This document shows positions 1 to 7,827 of a stretch of 64,000 bases of DNA, in pieces. Numbering within the stretch: the first letter of the stretch is position 1; the number at the start of each line of letters is the position of its first letter. The position numbers were made by a program, and so were the translations under genes. The notes beneath the pieces were generated by a model that had not been told where the DNA came from, ran no database searches, and saw only the letters and a list, made by a program, of their open reading frames with translations. Source of the DNA: Paenibacillus flagellatus (GTDB taxonomy: Bacteria > Bacillota > Bacilli > Paenibacillales > NBRC-103111); assembly GCF_003217775.1 (NCBI RefSeq), contig NZ_QJVJ01000013.1, forward strand, positions 1 to 64,000, read 5' to 3'.

Positions 1-128
1 GAAGCCCCCCTCAAGATGAGATTTCCCAATTCGTAAGACCCCTGGTAGACGACCAGGTTGATAGGTTCGGGGTGGAAGCGCCGTAAGGCGTGCAGCTGAC
101 GAATACTAATCGGTCGAGGGCTTATCCA
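1..128 (+). rRNA. 23S ribosomal RNA, 3' end (partial)
   Basis: The first 128 bases match the conserved 3' terminal domain of bacterial 23S rRNA, including the stretch GACGAATACTAATCGGTCGA near its end. The gene enters from outside the window. Only about 60 bases separate it from the first tRNA, too few for a 5S gene, so any 5S of this operon is not directly downstream of the 23S. Confidence 0.93.
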
Positions 129-188
129 ATACACTCGATCCAGCTTCAAACTCGATTCTTTCGCATCCGGTTTTCAGGGAATAATTAT

Positions 189-274
189 GGAGAGGTACCC
201 AAGAGGCCGAAGGGGGCGCTTTGCTAAAGCGTTAGGGTGTAACAGCCGCGAGGGTTCGAATCCCTCTCTCTCCG
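189..274 (+). tRNA. tRNA-Ser (GCU)
   Basis: Class II cloverleaf with a long variable arm. The acceptor arm GGAGAGG pairs with TCTCTCC and the anticodon loop TTGCTAA gives GCU. No CCA is encoded after the discriminator G, so it must be added after transcription. First gene of a seven-tRNA cluster behind the rRNA. Confidence 0.93.
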
Positions 275-317
275 TTTCTCAACCCTGCGGGGTGGGAAGG
301 CCATACCCTGAATATAT

Positions 318-394
318 GGCGGTGTAGCTCAGCTGGCTAGAGCGTACGGTTCATACCCGTGAGGTCGTGGGTTCGACTCCCTCCGCCGCTACCA
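318..394 (+). tRNA. tRNA-Met (CAU), elongator type
   Basis: Cloverleaf with acceptor GGCGGTG and encoded CCA. The anticodon is CAU. The sequence follows the elongator tRNA-Met of Bacillus and lacks the initiator-type acceptor start CGCGG. Confidence 0.93.
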
Positions 395-403
395 ACTTTA
401 TAA

Positions 404-479
404 GGACGCTTAGCTCAGCTGGGAGAGCATCTGCCTTACAAGCAGAGGGTCGGCGGTTCGATCCCGTCAGCGTCCACCA
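404..479 (+). tRNA. tRNA-Val (UAC)
   Basis: Cloverleaf with acceptor pair GGACGCT/AGCGTCC, anticodon loop CTTACAA (UAC) and encoded CCA. It lies 9 bases after tRNA-Met. Confidence 0.94.
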
Positions 480-534
480 TTCCTTTCCTTGAGTGACGAA
501 GGAAAAACAGGGGAAGCTTTTAGTAACAAGTTAT

Positions 535-611
535 GGAGCTGTGGTGTAGAGGCCTAACATGCCTGCCTGTCACGCAGGAGACCGCGGGTTCGAATCCCGT
601 CAGCTCCGCCA
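535..611 (+). tRNA. tRNA-Asp (GUC)
   Basis: Cloverleaf with acceptor GGAGCTG, anticodon stem CCTGC/GCAGG enclosing CTGTCAC (GUC), and encoded CCA. Confidence 0.94.
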
Positions 612-652
612 TTTATTTTCATTGAACGAAAGCTTCAATTACAACTACATAT

Positions 653-728
<76 letters not shown>

Positions 729-757
729 TGTCTGTCCGGCAGTAACCGGCATATCAT

Positions 758-843
758 GGAGGCTTAGCGAAGTGGCCAAACGCAGCAGACTGTAAATCTG
801 TTCTCTGACGAGTTCGGTGGTTCGAATCCATCAGCCTCCACCA
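758..843 (+). tRNA. tRNA-Tyr (GUA)
   Basis: Class II cloverleaf of 86 bases with a long variable arm. The acceptor pair is GGAGGCT/AGCCTCC, the anticodon loop CTGTAAA gives GUA, and CCA is encoded. Confidence 0.93.
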
Positions 844-879
844 TACCTCCTTTGCAACCGCATCAGACGGTGGCTACGC

Positions 880-955
880 GAGCCATTAGCTCAGTTGGTA
901 GAGCACCTGACTTTTAATCAGGGTGTCGTAGGTTCGAGTCCTACATGGCTCATCA
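880..955 (+). tRNA. tRNA-Lys (UUU)
   Basis: Cloverleaf with acceptor pair GAGCCAT/ATGGCTC and anticodon loop CTTTTAA (UUU). After discriminator A (952) the genome reads TCA instead of CCA, so the mature end needs repair by tRNA nucleotidyltransferase. Last tRNA of the cluster, directly followed by a terminator. Confidence 0.92.
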
Positions 956-961
956 TGAAAT

Positions 962-990
962 CCCTCCGGATATGGAGGGTTTTATAATTT
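962..990 (+). terminator. Terminator of the rRNA/tRNA operon
   Basis: Hairpin CCCTCC-GGATAT-GGAGGG followed by TTTTATAATTTTT, seven bases after tRNA-Lys. Confidence 0.85.
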
Positions 991-1001
991 TTGTACCACG
1001 G

Positions 1002-1042
1002 AAAACCTCTGCATCGTCGAAGGACGCGTGCAGAGGTTTTTT
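1002..1042. terminator. Bidirectional terminator
   Basis: Inverted repeat AAAACCTCTGCA (1002-1013) and TGCAGAGGTTTT (1029-1040). It carries A and T runs on opposite sides, so it can end the minus-strand gene at 1046 and back up the tRNA operon terminator. Confidence 0.8.
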
Positions 1043-1045
1043 GGC

Positions 1046-1363
1046 TTACTCGGATTTTCCGCCGAGACGTTCGGCTACGGAACGCATTTTTTGTTCCATC
1101 GACGAAGGTCGGTCGCGCCGGTCGTCGATTTTGATCGTCGTGCACACGCGCCCGGCGCCGGCGGAGAAAGGGGATTCGTGCAGCCGTCGAACGACAGCCA
1201 GCAGGTCGGACAGCTCGCCCTCGATCAGCGTGCTCATGGGTGTAAGTTGATACCGAATCGAACCGCCCTCCCGCTCGAGAATGCGCTGCATGTCGGCGAC
1301 GTATCCGCTTAAACCGGTGTCGTCCGTCCCGACCGGAATGACGGTAATTTCCACTATGGCCAT
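1046..1363 (-). CDS. MTH1187-family thiamine-binding protein (YqgV-like)
   Basis: Small protein of 105 residues beginning MAIVEITVIPVGTD and containing GGSIRYQLTPMSTLIEGE. Both are typical of the MTH1187/YkoF-like family (formerly DUF77), ferredoxin-like proteins that bind thiamine or related pyrimidines as oligomers. The ATG at 1361-1363 has an AAAGGG ribosome binding site about ten bases upstream. The gene is monocistronic, with its own promoter (1414-1443) and a terminator just downstream. The family assignment is firm; the cellular role (thiamine buffering or salvage) is inferred from the family. Confidence 0.85.
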   Translation of the reverse strand: MAIVEITVIPVGTDDTGLSGYVADMQRILEREGGSIRYQLTPMSTLIEGELSDLLAVVRRLHESPFSAGAGRVCTTIKIDDRRDRPSSMEQKMRSVAERLGGKSE

Positions 1364-1413
1364 TAGGCAAGCACCCTTTCGCGCTCTAAAGTTATATCGA
1401 TCGATCCTCCTCT

Positions 1414-1443
1414 ATTGTAAACGCATCGACCGAACATTGCCAA
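1414..1443 (-). promoter_or_regulatory. Sigma-A promoter of the thiamine-binding protein gene
   Basis: On the minus strand TTGGCA (1443-1438) and TACAAT (1419-1414) are separated by 18 bases, about 50 bases upstream of the start codon. Confidence 0.6.
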
Positions 1444-1464
1444 ATGCGACCTAGTGCCAATGTT

Positions 1465-3042
1465 TCAGAGCTCCATCCGCTTCGCGCGATCGATAATGTA
1501 CTCCGCCGTCCGGCTGGCCAGCGCCATCACCGTATTCGTCGGGTTGCCGCCGCCAGAGGTGACGAAAAGGCTTGCGTCGCACACGAACAAGTTCGGGACG
1601 TCGTGCGTCTGGCCGTACGAATTGGCGACCGACGTTTCCGGGTCGTTCCCCATGCGGCAGCCGCCCATCAGGTGAGCCGTGTCCGGGACGACGAATTCGA
1701 TCGTCCCTCCCGCTGCGCGCAGGATCGAGCTCATCGTGCCGACGGCGTGCTCGATCAGCTTCCGGTCGTTATCCCCCAGACTGAACGTCACTTTGGCGCG
1801 CGGCATGCCGTTGGCATCCTTTTCGTCCGACAACGTGACGCGATTCCGTTCCGACGGCAGCACCTCGCCGACCATCGTAACGCGTCCGTACAAGTTGTAG
1901 TCGAGCACGATATCCCGAAGCCGTTGACCCCAAATCGGGCCTTGCTCGGAATGGGCGATGCCGCTCGCAAATTCGACGGGGCGCGTCCCGTGAGCATGAA
2001 GCGTATACCCGCGGGCAAAGCCGCGAGCCGGGTCCGTTTCGTAAAAATCTTGCGTCGTCGCGAGAACGGGCGTTCCTTTGTACAGCCGAATTTCTTGATC
2101 GAATTTGGCGTATACGTCATGGCTGCTGTGCGTCATGATCGCCTTGCCGACCCAGCCGCTGCTATTGGCCAGTCCGTCCGGAAACCGGGAGTCGGCTGAA
2201 TGAAGCAGCAGCCGGGGCGTTTCGACGGCATAAGCGGAGACGATGACGATGCGCGCGTTTTGCACGTACGTTTGTCCATTATGCACGAACTCGACGCCGG
2301 TCGCCTTGCCCGAGGCGTCGGTCCGGATCCGCGTCACCATGCAATCCGCCAATACTTCCGCTCCGGCCCGAATCGCCTTCGGGATATGAACGATGAGCGT
2401 GCTGAATTTGGCGTTCGGCATGCACCCTTGGTTGCAGAAGCCGCGGTTGATGCACGGAGGCCGGCCGTCGAACGGGGCGGAAAGAATCGCGAGCGGCGGT
2501 ACCGAATAGCGGTAACCGAGCTTCTCGCAGCCGTTCATGAACATATACGCGTTCGGACTGAGCGGTTCCCGTTCCGGATACGGATAAGGGCCGTGGTAGC
2601 TGCCCCAAGGAAAATGCTTCGGACCCGAGACGGCGATTTCTTTTTCGACCTTCGTGTAAAAGCGCTCGAGGTCGGCATACCCGATCGGCCAATCCTCGCC
2701 GACGCCGTCAACCGTTCGCGTCCGGAAGTCCGATTCGTGAAAACGCAAAAATACGCCGGTAAAATGGGCCGTTCCCCCTCCGACGCCTCGACCCGAGTTG
2801 TTATGTCCCATTTGAAGCGGATCGGCTCCGTCGACGATACGCGTATCTTCCCAGCCGAGCGACTTCATCGACAGCTCGTCGCTGGCGAAGTCGTGCTGGG
2901 GGTCGCGAAACGGCCCGGCTTCCAGGACGACGACGCGCATGCCCGCTTCGCTCAGCTCCTTGGCCAATACGCCGCCGGCCGCTCCGGCGCCGATGATGAC
3001 CGCGTCCACGACGTCTCTGCCATATTTCCGTTGAAGCGTCAT
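1465..3042 (-). CDS. GMC family oxidoreductase (gluconate 2-dehydrogenase flavoprotein type)
   Basis: FAD-dependent oxidoreductase of 525 residues that oxidises an alcohol or sugar-acid hydroxyl. The N-terminus carries the dinucleotide-binding motif IIGAGAAGGVLAKEL (residues about 15-29). GRGVGGGTAHF follows in the FAD-binding region. The C-terminal part has HLMGGCRMG (His457) and GGGNPTNTVMALA (Asn500), the His/Asn catalytic pair position of the GMC family. The start was set at the ATG at 3040-3042 because it overlaps the stop of the upstream gluconate dehydrogenase subunit 3 gene by four bases (ATGA), which indicates translational coupling. The reading frame stays open further upstream, but that part is the shadow of the neighbouring gene. 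The substrate cannot be read from the sequence; gluconate or a related acid is suggested by the partner subunit. Confidence 0.88.
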   Translation of the reverse strand: MTLQRKYGRDVVDAVIIGAGAAGGVLAKELSEAGMRVVVLEAGPFRDPQHDFASDELSMKSLGWEDTRIVDGADPLQMGHNNSGRGVGGGTAHFTGVFLRFHESDFRTRTVDGVGEDWPIGYADLERFYTKVEKEIAVSGPKHFPWGSYHGPYPYPEREPLSPNAYMFMNGCEKLGYRYSVPPLAILSAPFDGRPPCINRGFCNQGCMPNAKFSTLIVHIPKAIRAGAEVLADCMVTRIRTDASGKATGVEFVHNGQTYVQNARIVIVSAYAVETPRLLLHSADSRFPDGLANSSGWVGKAIMTHSSHDVYAKFDQEIRLYKGTPVLATTQDFYETDPARGFARGYTLHAHGTRPVEFASGIAHSEQGPIWGQRLRDIVLDYNLYGRVTMVGEVLPSERNRVTLSDEKDANGMPRAKVTFSLGDNDRKLIEHAVGTMSSILRAAGGTIEFVVPDTAHLMGGCRMGNDPETSVANSYGQTHDVPNLFVCDASLFVTSGGGNPTNTVMALASRTAEYIIDRAKRMEL

Positions 3043-3629
3043 GTGTCCGTTCTCGCCTCCCAAGGATCCAATTGGCCGATGTTGGCGCGAACGTAGCCGC
3101 GCGGATAAGCCGGGCCGCCGTAGCCGATTTCCGACCATACCGTAGGATGCGAATAGTACGATTCGACCGTCCAGCTCAGCAGCTTGTTGAACAACGCCTT
3201 TTGCGGAAAGGCGTAATCGGGCGGAAGAGCCAGCTTTTCTTCGCCCATCTCCAGTACGATCGAATGCTGGTCCGTCGCGGTCAAATCGATGAAAGGCCGT
3301 TTGTGACGGGATACGCACCAATGGTCCAATCGCTTTAAGCCTAGATGCACGAGCTCCGCGGCTTCCGGCTCGGAAGCTTTGCGTTCGCTTTCCGCGGACG
3401 GGGAGCTTAGCGTACGATCGATATGGACGAGGACGAATTGGATGATGTTCGCCCGATCGTCTCCCGCCAATACGGCGCAAATGGCGCGCAGCATCTCCGC
3501 TTCGACAAGCGACAGCGAACGGTACGAATGGACGCCCTCCGTACGGGAGAGGACGATGGCGCGAGTATGGTCGTCCCATTCTTTCTGTTCGGTAAGGACG
3601 TCATAATTCGGGTATCGGGTTTTCTTCAT
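3039..3629 (-). CDS. Gluconate 2-dehydrogenase subunit 3 family protein
   Basis: Protein of 196 residues resembling the small subunit that accompanies GMC-type membrane sugar and sugar-acid dehydrogenases. It contains the family-like region YPNYDVLTEQKEWDDHTR near the N-terminus and WSEIGYGGPAYPRGY near the C-terminus. No Tat or Sec signal is visible, unlike many proteobacterial subunits 3, so the complex may be cytosolic or rely on the adjacent membrane protein. The stop overlaps the GMC start by four bases. No cytochrome c subunit is encoded nearby, so the electron acceptor is unknown. Confidence 0.82.
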   Translation of the reverse strand: MKKTRYPNYDVLTEQKEWDDHTRAIVLSRTEGVHSYRSLSLVEAEMLRAICAVLAGDDRANIIQFVLVHIDRTLSSPSAESERKASEPEAAELVHLGLKRLDHWCVSRHKRPFIDLTATDQHSIVLEMGEEKLALPPDYAFPQKALFNKLLSWTVESYYSHPTVWSEIGYGGPAYPRGYVRANIGQLDPWEARTDT

Positions 3630-3636
3630 GGGACGG

Positions 3637-4029
3637 TCACCTCCAATACAGCGCGATGATCCCGAGACCGCTGATCGCCGTAAACAAAAACGGCAGTACG
3701 ACCGGCGGCCCGATCAAAAAGTTGCGAATCGCCCAGCCGCCTACGCGAACGCGAACGCCTCTGGCATGCAAATAGACGCCGATTAAGCCGTTGACGACGC
3801 CGACGACCATGAAAATCCCGAATAGCCCCCTGAGCCAGCCGGCGTTGTACGCCGACAGGACAAGCGCGGAGGCGGCAAAGACGGGAGCTGAAACGACCGG
3901 CGTCCACATCGATTTGTGATGGAAATTTTGCCGGTAATGAAACATCGTCACTTGGATGCCGATCAGAATAAAGGCGGCTCCGACGAACAAAATCAACAGG
4001 CGGTCGAGCGGCCAAGCGTTCCAGTACAA
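3637..4029 (-). CDS. Small integral membrane protein of unknown function
   Basis: Protein of about 130 residues with roughly four hydrophobic segments (LLILFVGAAFILIGIQ, PVFAASALVLSAY, LFGIFMVVGVVNGLIGVYL, PPVVLPFLFTAISGLGIIALY). I place the start at TTG (4029-4027) because a perfect AAGGAGG lies eight bases upstream. An in-frame ATG at 4050 would put this ribosome binding site inside the gene. It sits seven bases before the gluconate dehydrogenase subunit 3 gene, so it is probably in the same operon and could serve as membrane anchor or quinone link. That role is inference only. Confidence 0.65.
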   Translation of the reverse strand: MYWNAWPLDRLLILFVGAAFILIGIQVTMFHYRQNFHHKSMWTPVVSAPVFAASALVLSAYNAGWLRGLFGIFMVVGVVNGLIGVYLHARGVRVRVGGWAIRNFLIGPPVVLPFLFTAISGLGIIALYWR

Positions 4030-4057
4030 GCGACATTCCTCCTTAAGCATGACATCG

Positions 4058-4079
4058 CCGACCCGAGAGAACGGGCCGG
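4058..4079 (-). other. Strong hairpin between larA-like gene and membrane protein gene
   Basis: CCGGCCCG-TTCTCT-CGGGTCGG on the minus strand, between the stop at 4093 and the start at 4029. There is no T run, so it looks more like an mRNA-stabilising or segmental-decay element than a terminator. Confidence 0.5.
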
Positions 4080-4092
4080 ATTCGGTTAATGG

Positions 4093-5343
4093 TTATCCCG
4101 GTTCGGGAAACGTTAAAGCGCCATGAGGCAAAACCGCGACCCGGCAGCAATCTTCCCGGAGCAGCGACCGGATCGTGCCGTTCAAATCGGGGGCGGGCCG
4201 GAAGCCGAGCAGCTCCGCCAGCGGATCGGGCATATCGGAGTGCAGGTAAACGGTATGCTTCGTCAACACCTCGTCGAGATGGGCAAGCTTGTGGGCTCCC
4301 AGAACAAAACGGTTCTTTAATTCCTGTAGGGCGCTTCGGCGATTATACACTTCCGCCCAATATTGAAAAATGCCGTTGCCGTACAGCTCCTCGCATCGGG
4401 CGACCAAGACGATCGCGCCCCCCGGCTTGACGAATGCCGACGCGTTTTGCAGCGTTTTGATCGCTTGGTACAGCTGCATATCTTTCGGGAACCCGCCGGT
4501 CGACGCGATCACGATATCGTGGTCCCGGCTAGCCGGCAGCAGGAAGCGTCGGCGCGCCGCCTGCAGGCCGAGCCGATGCGCGGCTGTCAGTTCTCCTGCG
4601 TACGCTTCGAGCAGCTCCCGCCGATGACTCGCGATCACATTGAACAGGAAATGGATCGGTACGTGCTGCAGCGCCTCTTCCATATCCCGGTGGATCGGGT
4701 TGTCCGGATCGCCCAGCTTCGCCTTGTAAGACCGGGACAGCGAATGGTTCGCTTCGATGCACCGCTGCGAGGCCGTGCCCGGCACGAGTGCCTTGACGCC
4801 GCCCGAGACGCCGACAAGCCGATGAGGCTCGATATTGCCGGTCGCGATCCGCAAGTCAGCCTCGACGACGATCCGGTTGATTTCGATCGGCGTTCCGAGA
4901 CTCGTCGTGCCCAGGTGAACGCAGTCCTCGGAAGCCGCGGAATGATTGATGACGGTAACGCGGCGGTACACGCCCTCCCCCGTCAATTCGACGAGCTCCG
5001 CGTCCGTTTGCTTGCGGTGCATGCCGAGCGCGACCACGATGCGAATCCGGTCGTCGGGGATGCCGCCGGCGTTCAGCTCCTCGAGGAGAGCCGGCAGGAA
5101 CAGATGGCTCGGGCACAGCCGGCTCCGATCGCTGATCAGGATGACGGCGCGGCTTTTCCCCGCGGCCAGCTGCCGAAGCGTCGGTCCCGATACCGGATGC
5201 CGGAGCGCTTCCGCGATAACGGTATCGGCGGGCGCTTCGGGCTCCGACCGATAATCCAGGACGACCGGTTCGGACGGAAAGCGGACGGTCAGCTCGATGT
5301 TATGTTTGCCGTATGGAAGTAAAATCGGATCGGCCCCCCTCAT
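4093..5343 (-). CDS. larA: LarA-family nickel-pincer-dependent 2-hydroxyacid racemase
   Basis: Protein of 416 residues, close to the family length of about 420. It has the LarA (DUF2088) hallmarks: LLPYGK near the N-terminus, ISDRSRLCP, ALGMHRKQTD carrying a conserved His, PHRLVGVSGGVKALVPG with the Lys that anchors the nickel-pincer cofactor in Lactobacillus LarA, and CIEANHSL with another active-site His. LarA homologues racemise or epimerise lactate and other 2-hydroxyacids by hydride transfer. The cofactor synthesis genes larB, larC and larE are not in this window. The start is uncertain: I chose the ATG at 5343-5341, but no strong ribosome binding site precedes it and an ATG at 5382 is possible. 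It is upstream of, and in the same direction as, the GMC/gluconate dehydrogenase genes, which hints at a shared hydroxyacid substrate. Confidence 0.85.
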   Translation of the reverse strand: MRGADPILLPYGKHNIELTVRFPSEPVVLDYRSEPEAPADTVIAEALRHPVSGPTLRQLAAGKSRAVILISDRSRLCPSHLFLPALLEELNAGGIPDDRIRIVVALGMHRKQTDAELVELTGEGVYRRVTVINHSAASEDCVHLGTTSLGTPIEINRIVVEADLRIATGNIEPHRLVGVSGGVKALVPGTASQRCIEANHSLSRSYKAKLGDPDNPIHRDMEEALQHVPIHFLFNVIASHRRELLEAYAGELTAAHRLGLQAARRRFLLPASRDHDIVIASTGGFPKDMQLYQAIKTLQNASAFVKPGGAIVLVARCEELYGNGIFQYWAEVYNRRSALQELKNRFVLGAHKLAHLDEVLTKHTVYLHSDMPDPLAELLGFRPAPDLNGTIRSLLREDCCRVAVLPHGALTFPEPG

Positions 5344-5725
5344 CGAAATCGCAAAAAGTCCGAATGGAAAAATTATGTCCATTCGGCTTCTTTTATAAAC
5401 CGAATGAATGGCGCTTCGGGAGGGCACGATACCGGAAGTGTGCGGCGAAGCGGAAGCGGCTTTGCGCAGCGGGGGCGGCGGGGTACATAGACAAATCGGC
5501 GGTTCGTCCGGCCGATTGTTTTGTTGCGGATTTCGGAGGGCGTCCGGCGGCTTCCACATTTTGATACTGCAATAAAACGGGTTTCCATCCGGTTAGCACC
5601 GGTGACAACATTTTTGCCGGAGAGCCAACATTTGAGGAATGAAAGTGTTTCATTTCCCATGGTAATCTAATGCTGAAACAACCGATACCTGGTTGGAATG
5701 AACGATTTTGGAGGGACGATACTTG
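5344..5725. other. Divergent intergenic region between larA-like and NlpC/P60 genes
   Basis: About 380 bases without a gene. It must hold promoters for both directions, but I see no convincing consensus pair. Small inverted repeats are present (for example ATGAAA-GTG-TTTCAT around 5640-5654 and CCGGTTAGCACCGG near 5589), of unknown meaning. Confidence 0.4.
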
Positions 5726-6583
5726 ATGTGGAAAAAACGACAATCCGTTGCCGTCACCGCGGCGCTGGCGATCGGACTCACCGGCCTGTTCGCAAACGAC
5801 GCCTATGCGGCTTACGACGACATGGATGCCGTTTCGTTGGCGCAATCGATGGTAGGCAAAGACTACAAGGCGGGCGCGCAGTCGCCTTCGGAAGGATTCG
5901 ACTACGCGGGGCTCGTCTACTTCGTCTTCCAGCAGCTGGGCTATGAAATTCCCCGCGACCTGAAAGATCAATATGCGGTCAAAAAGCCGCTTTTGACGAA
6001 AGTGTCCGACCTGCTCCCGGGAGACGTGCTGTTCTTCGGGGAAAACGACAAAGTGGCGTTTACGGGCATCTATGTCGGGGATAACAAATTCGTTATGGCG
6101 AACCGCGGCCGGGACGAAGTCGTGACGCTGTCGATCGCCGATTCGTACTACAAAAACCGGTTCGAAGGCGCCCGCCGCATTTTGAGCGAGCCGGACCAAA
6201 TGCGGGTGCAGCTGATTTTGACCGCGCGCAAATATTTGGGAACGCCGTACGTCTTCGGCGCCGACTTCGGGCAGACGAAAACGTTCGACTGCTCCTCCTT
6301 CGCCAAGACGGTATTCGCCGAAAACGACATGTACTTGCCGCGCGTTTCCCGCGACCAGGCGACGAAGGGCGTCCTCGTCAAGCGGAGCGACCTGAAGGTC
6401 GGCGATCTCGTCTTTTTCACTACGTCGGATTCGAAAGGCAAGATCGGCCACGTCGGCATCTACGTCGGCAACGGCCGGATGATCCACACGTACGGAGAAG
6501 GCGGAGTGAAGTACAGCCGCATGGACACCGGCTATTGGGACAAGCATTACGTTACCGCGAGACGGGTGCTGAAGGACGGCTAA
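5726..6583 (+). CDS. Secreted tandem NlpC/P60 (C40) peptidase with degenerate first domain
   Basis: Exported cell-wall hydrolase of 285 residues. It has a signal peptide (residues 1-29, positive start MWKKR, hydrophobic core, AYA-A cleavage motif) and two NlpC/P60 domains (about 35-150 and 160-285). The second domain is intact, with FDCSSF (Cys189), GHVGIYVG (His242) and MIHTYG, and should cleave D-gamma-glutamyl-diamino acid bonds in peptidoglycan peptides. In the first domain the corresponding positions are Tyr60 (FDYAGLVYF) and Phe112 (AFTGIYVG), so it cannot be catalytic and may bind wall peptides. The ATG was chosen ten bases after GGAGGG; an in-frame TTG one codon earlier is also possible. 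A terminator follows directly. Confidence 0.88.
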   Translation: MWKKRQSVAVTAALAIGLTGLFANDAYAAYDDMDAVSLAQSMVGKDYKAGAQSPSEGFDYAGLVYFVFQQLGYEIPRDLKDQYAVKKPLLTKVSDLLPGDVLFFGENDKVAFTGIYVGDNKFVMANRGRDEVVTLSIADSYYKNRFEGARRILSEPDQMRVQLILTARKYLGTPYVFGADFGQTKTFDCSSFAKTVFAENDMYLPRVSRDQATKGVLVKRSDLKVGDLVFFTTSDSKGKIGHVGIYVGNGRMIHTYGEGGVKYSRMDTGYWDKHYVTARRVLKDG

Positions 6584-6593
6584 TGTTTTCATC

Positions 6594-6639
6594 CCCCTCC
6601 AAAACGTGTATCATGATGATATAGGTTTGGAGGGGTTTT
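6594..6639 (+). terminator. Terminator of the NlpC/P60 gene overlapping the next gene's ribosome binding site
   Basis: Ten-base-pair stem CCCCTCCAAA (6594-6603) with TTTGGAGGGG (6626-6635), then TTTT. The 3' arm contains GGAGGGG, which is also the only ribosome binding site for the ATG at 6644. Confidence 0.72.
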
Positions 6640-6643
6640 CTAC

Positions 6644-7741
6644 ATGGTCCAGTGGGAGCGGATAACGCAACAACTCGAACATATATTGGGCGCCGAATTC
6701 CGGATCGGACGAATGACGCTTGCCGAGTGGAACCGGCTTGCCGACGAGAGGACGGGCCTTACGGCCAACAGCCGCATCGCCGACCATCGGCTCCACTTCG
6801 CCTTGGCGAAGGAAGGCGGCCATATGGTGACCGCGTCCGTGGACGAGCCTCTGTTGACGGCGTCGGAGGCGAGGCTGGTCGACCTGACGCTGGACGCGTA
6901 CCGGTCCCAAGACAAGCGAGGGGGCTCGCACGCGCATTCGGAGGACGAACGCAAGTCGCACCTGATCCGTACTTGGATCGGCCAGCAGCTCGAGCAGGGG
7001 GTGACGGACGCGGAGCTTCCCGAACCGCTCGCTTCCAATTTCGCCCTGTATGCGCCGAAAATTCCGCTGCTCGTCTACGGCGATTATTCCGATCAGCGCA
7101 AAGCGTCGTACCAGGATTTGAAAAAGCTGCTCGAATCGTTTTTCGACGGGGAAATCGCGCTCGTCCCGCTGCTCGACAAGGAGTGGCTCGTGCTCGGCCC
7201 GGAATCGCTGCTTCAGGAGGCCGGCGAAGGAGACGAGGAGACCGTCGAGGACATGCTCGCCTCGATCGGCCACGCGCTTCACGAGATGCTCGCCACCGAA
7301 TGGGTCGGCGAATGCCATATCGCCGTCGATTACCCGCTGCTGCCGTCGAAAGCGCTTCTCGCATCGGTCGTCCGGCTGCGGGAGACGATGACGCTCGGGC
7401 GCACCTACCATATGTCCGACAACATTCACATGACGTGGAAGCTGCAGCTGGAGAAGCTGCTTCACGGTCTCGGCGAGGAGCAGCGGCAGCTGTTTCTCGA
7501 GCGGGTGCTGAAGCGGGTCGATCTGCTCAAGGACAGCGAAACGCTGATGACGCTCGAGCAGTTCATCGCGCTCGACTGCAGCGTCAGCGAGACGGCGAAG
7601 AAGCTGTTCATCCACCGCAACACGCTGCTGTACCGGCTCGACAAGTTCAAGCAGGAAACCGGTCTCGACGTCCGGACGTTCCATCATGCGCTTCTTGTAC
7701 ACGTGGCATTGCTATTGTACAAAGTAACGAAAAGAACGTGA
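6644..7741 (+). CDS. PucR/CdaR-type helix-turn-helix transcriptional regulator
   Basis: Protein of 365 residues ending in a PucR C-terminal helix-turn-helix domain: LEQFIALDCSVSETAKKLF, IHRNTLLYRLDKFKQETGLD and a final HALLVHVALLLY helix. The N-terminal 280 residues resemble no sensor domain I can name. The ribosome binding site GGAGGGG lies inside the preceding hairpin, so translation may depend on how that RNA folds. It lies 86 bases upstream of the MsmX-like ATPase gene and in the same direction; control of that gene is plausible but unproven. Confidence 0.8.
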   Translation: MVQWERITQQLEHILGAEFRIGRMTLAEWNRLADERTGLTANSRIADHRLHFALAKEGGHMVTASVDEPLLTASEARLVDLTLDAYRSQDKRGGSHAHSEDERKSHLIRTWIGQQLEQGVTDAELPEPLASNFALYAPKIPLLVYGDYSDQRKASYQDLKKLLESFFDGEIALVPLLDKEWLVLGPESLLQEAGEGDEETVEDMLASIGHALHEMLATEWVGECHIAVDYPLLPSKALLASVVRLRETMTLGRTYHMSDNIHMTWKLQLEKLLHGLGEEQRQLFLERVLKRVDLLKDSETLMTLEQFIALDCSVSETAKKLFIHRNTLLYRLDKFKQETGLDVRTFHHALLVHVALLLYKVTKRT

Positions 7742-7827
7742 TTTTTTTGTAAGCAATGTGCATAGTCACGAAATCGGGCGTAGGTTATGATATAGCTGTG
7801 GAAAATGAACTATAGGAGGAATGATCC

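Noticed and set aside
1465-3579. Extended 704-residue version of the GMC oxidoreductase
   Set aside because: The first 179 residues are read across the gluconate dehydrogenase subunit 3 gene in another frame. The ATGA overlap at 3039-3042 gives a natural start.
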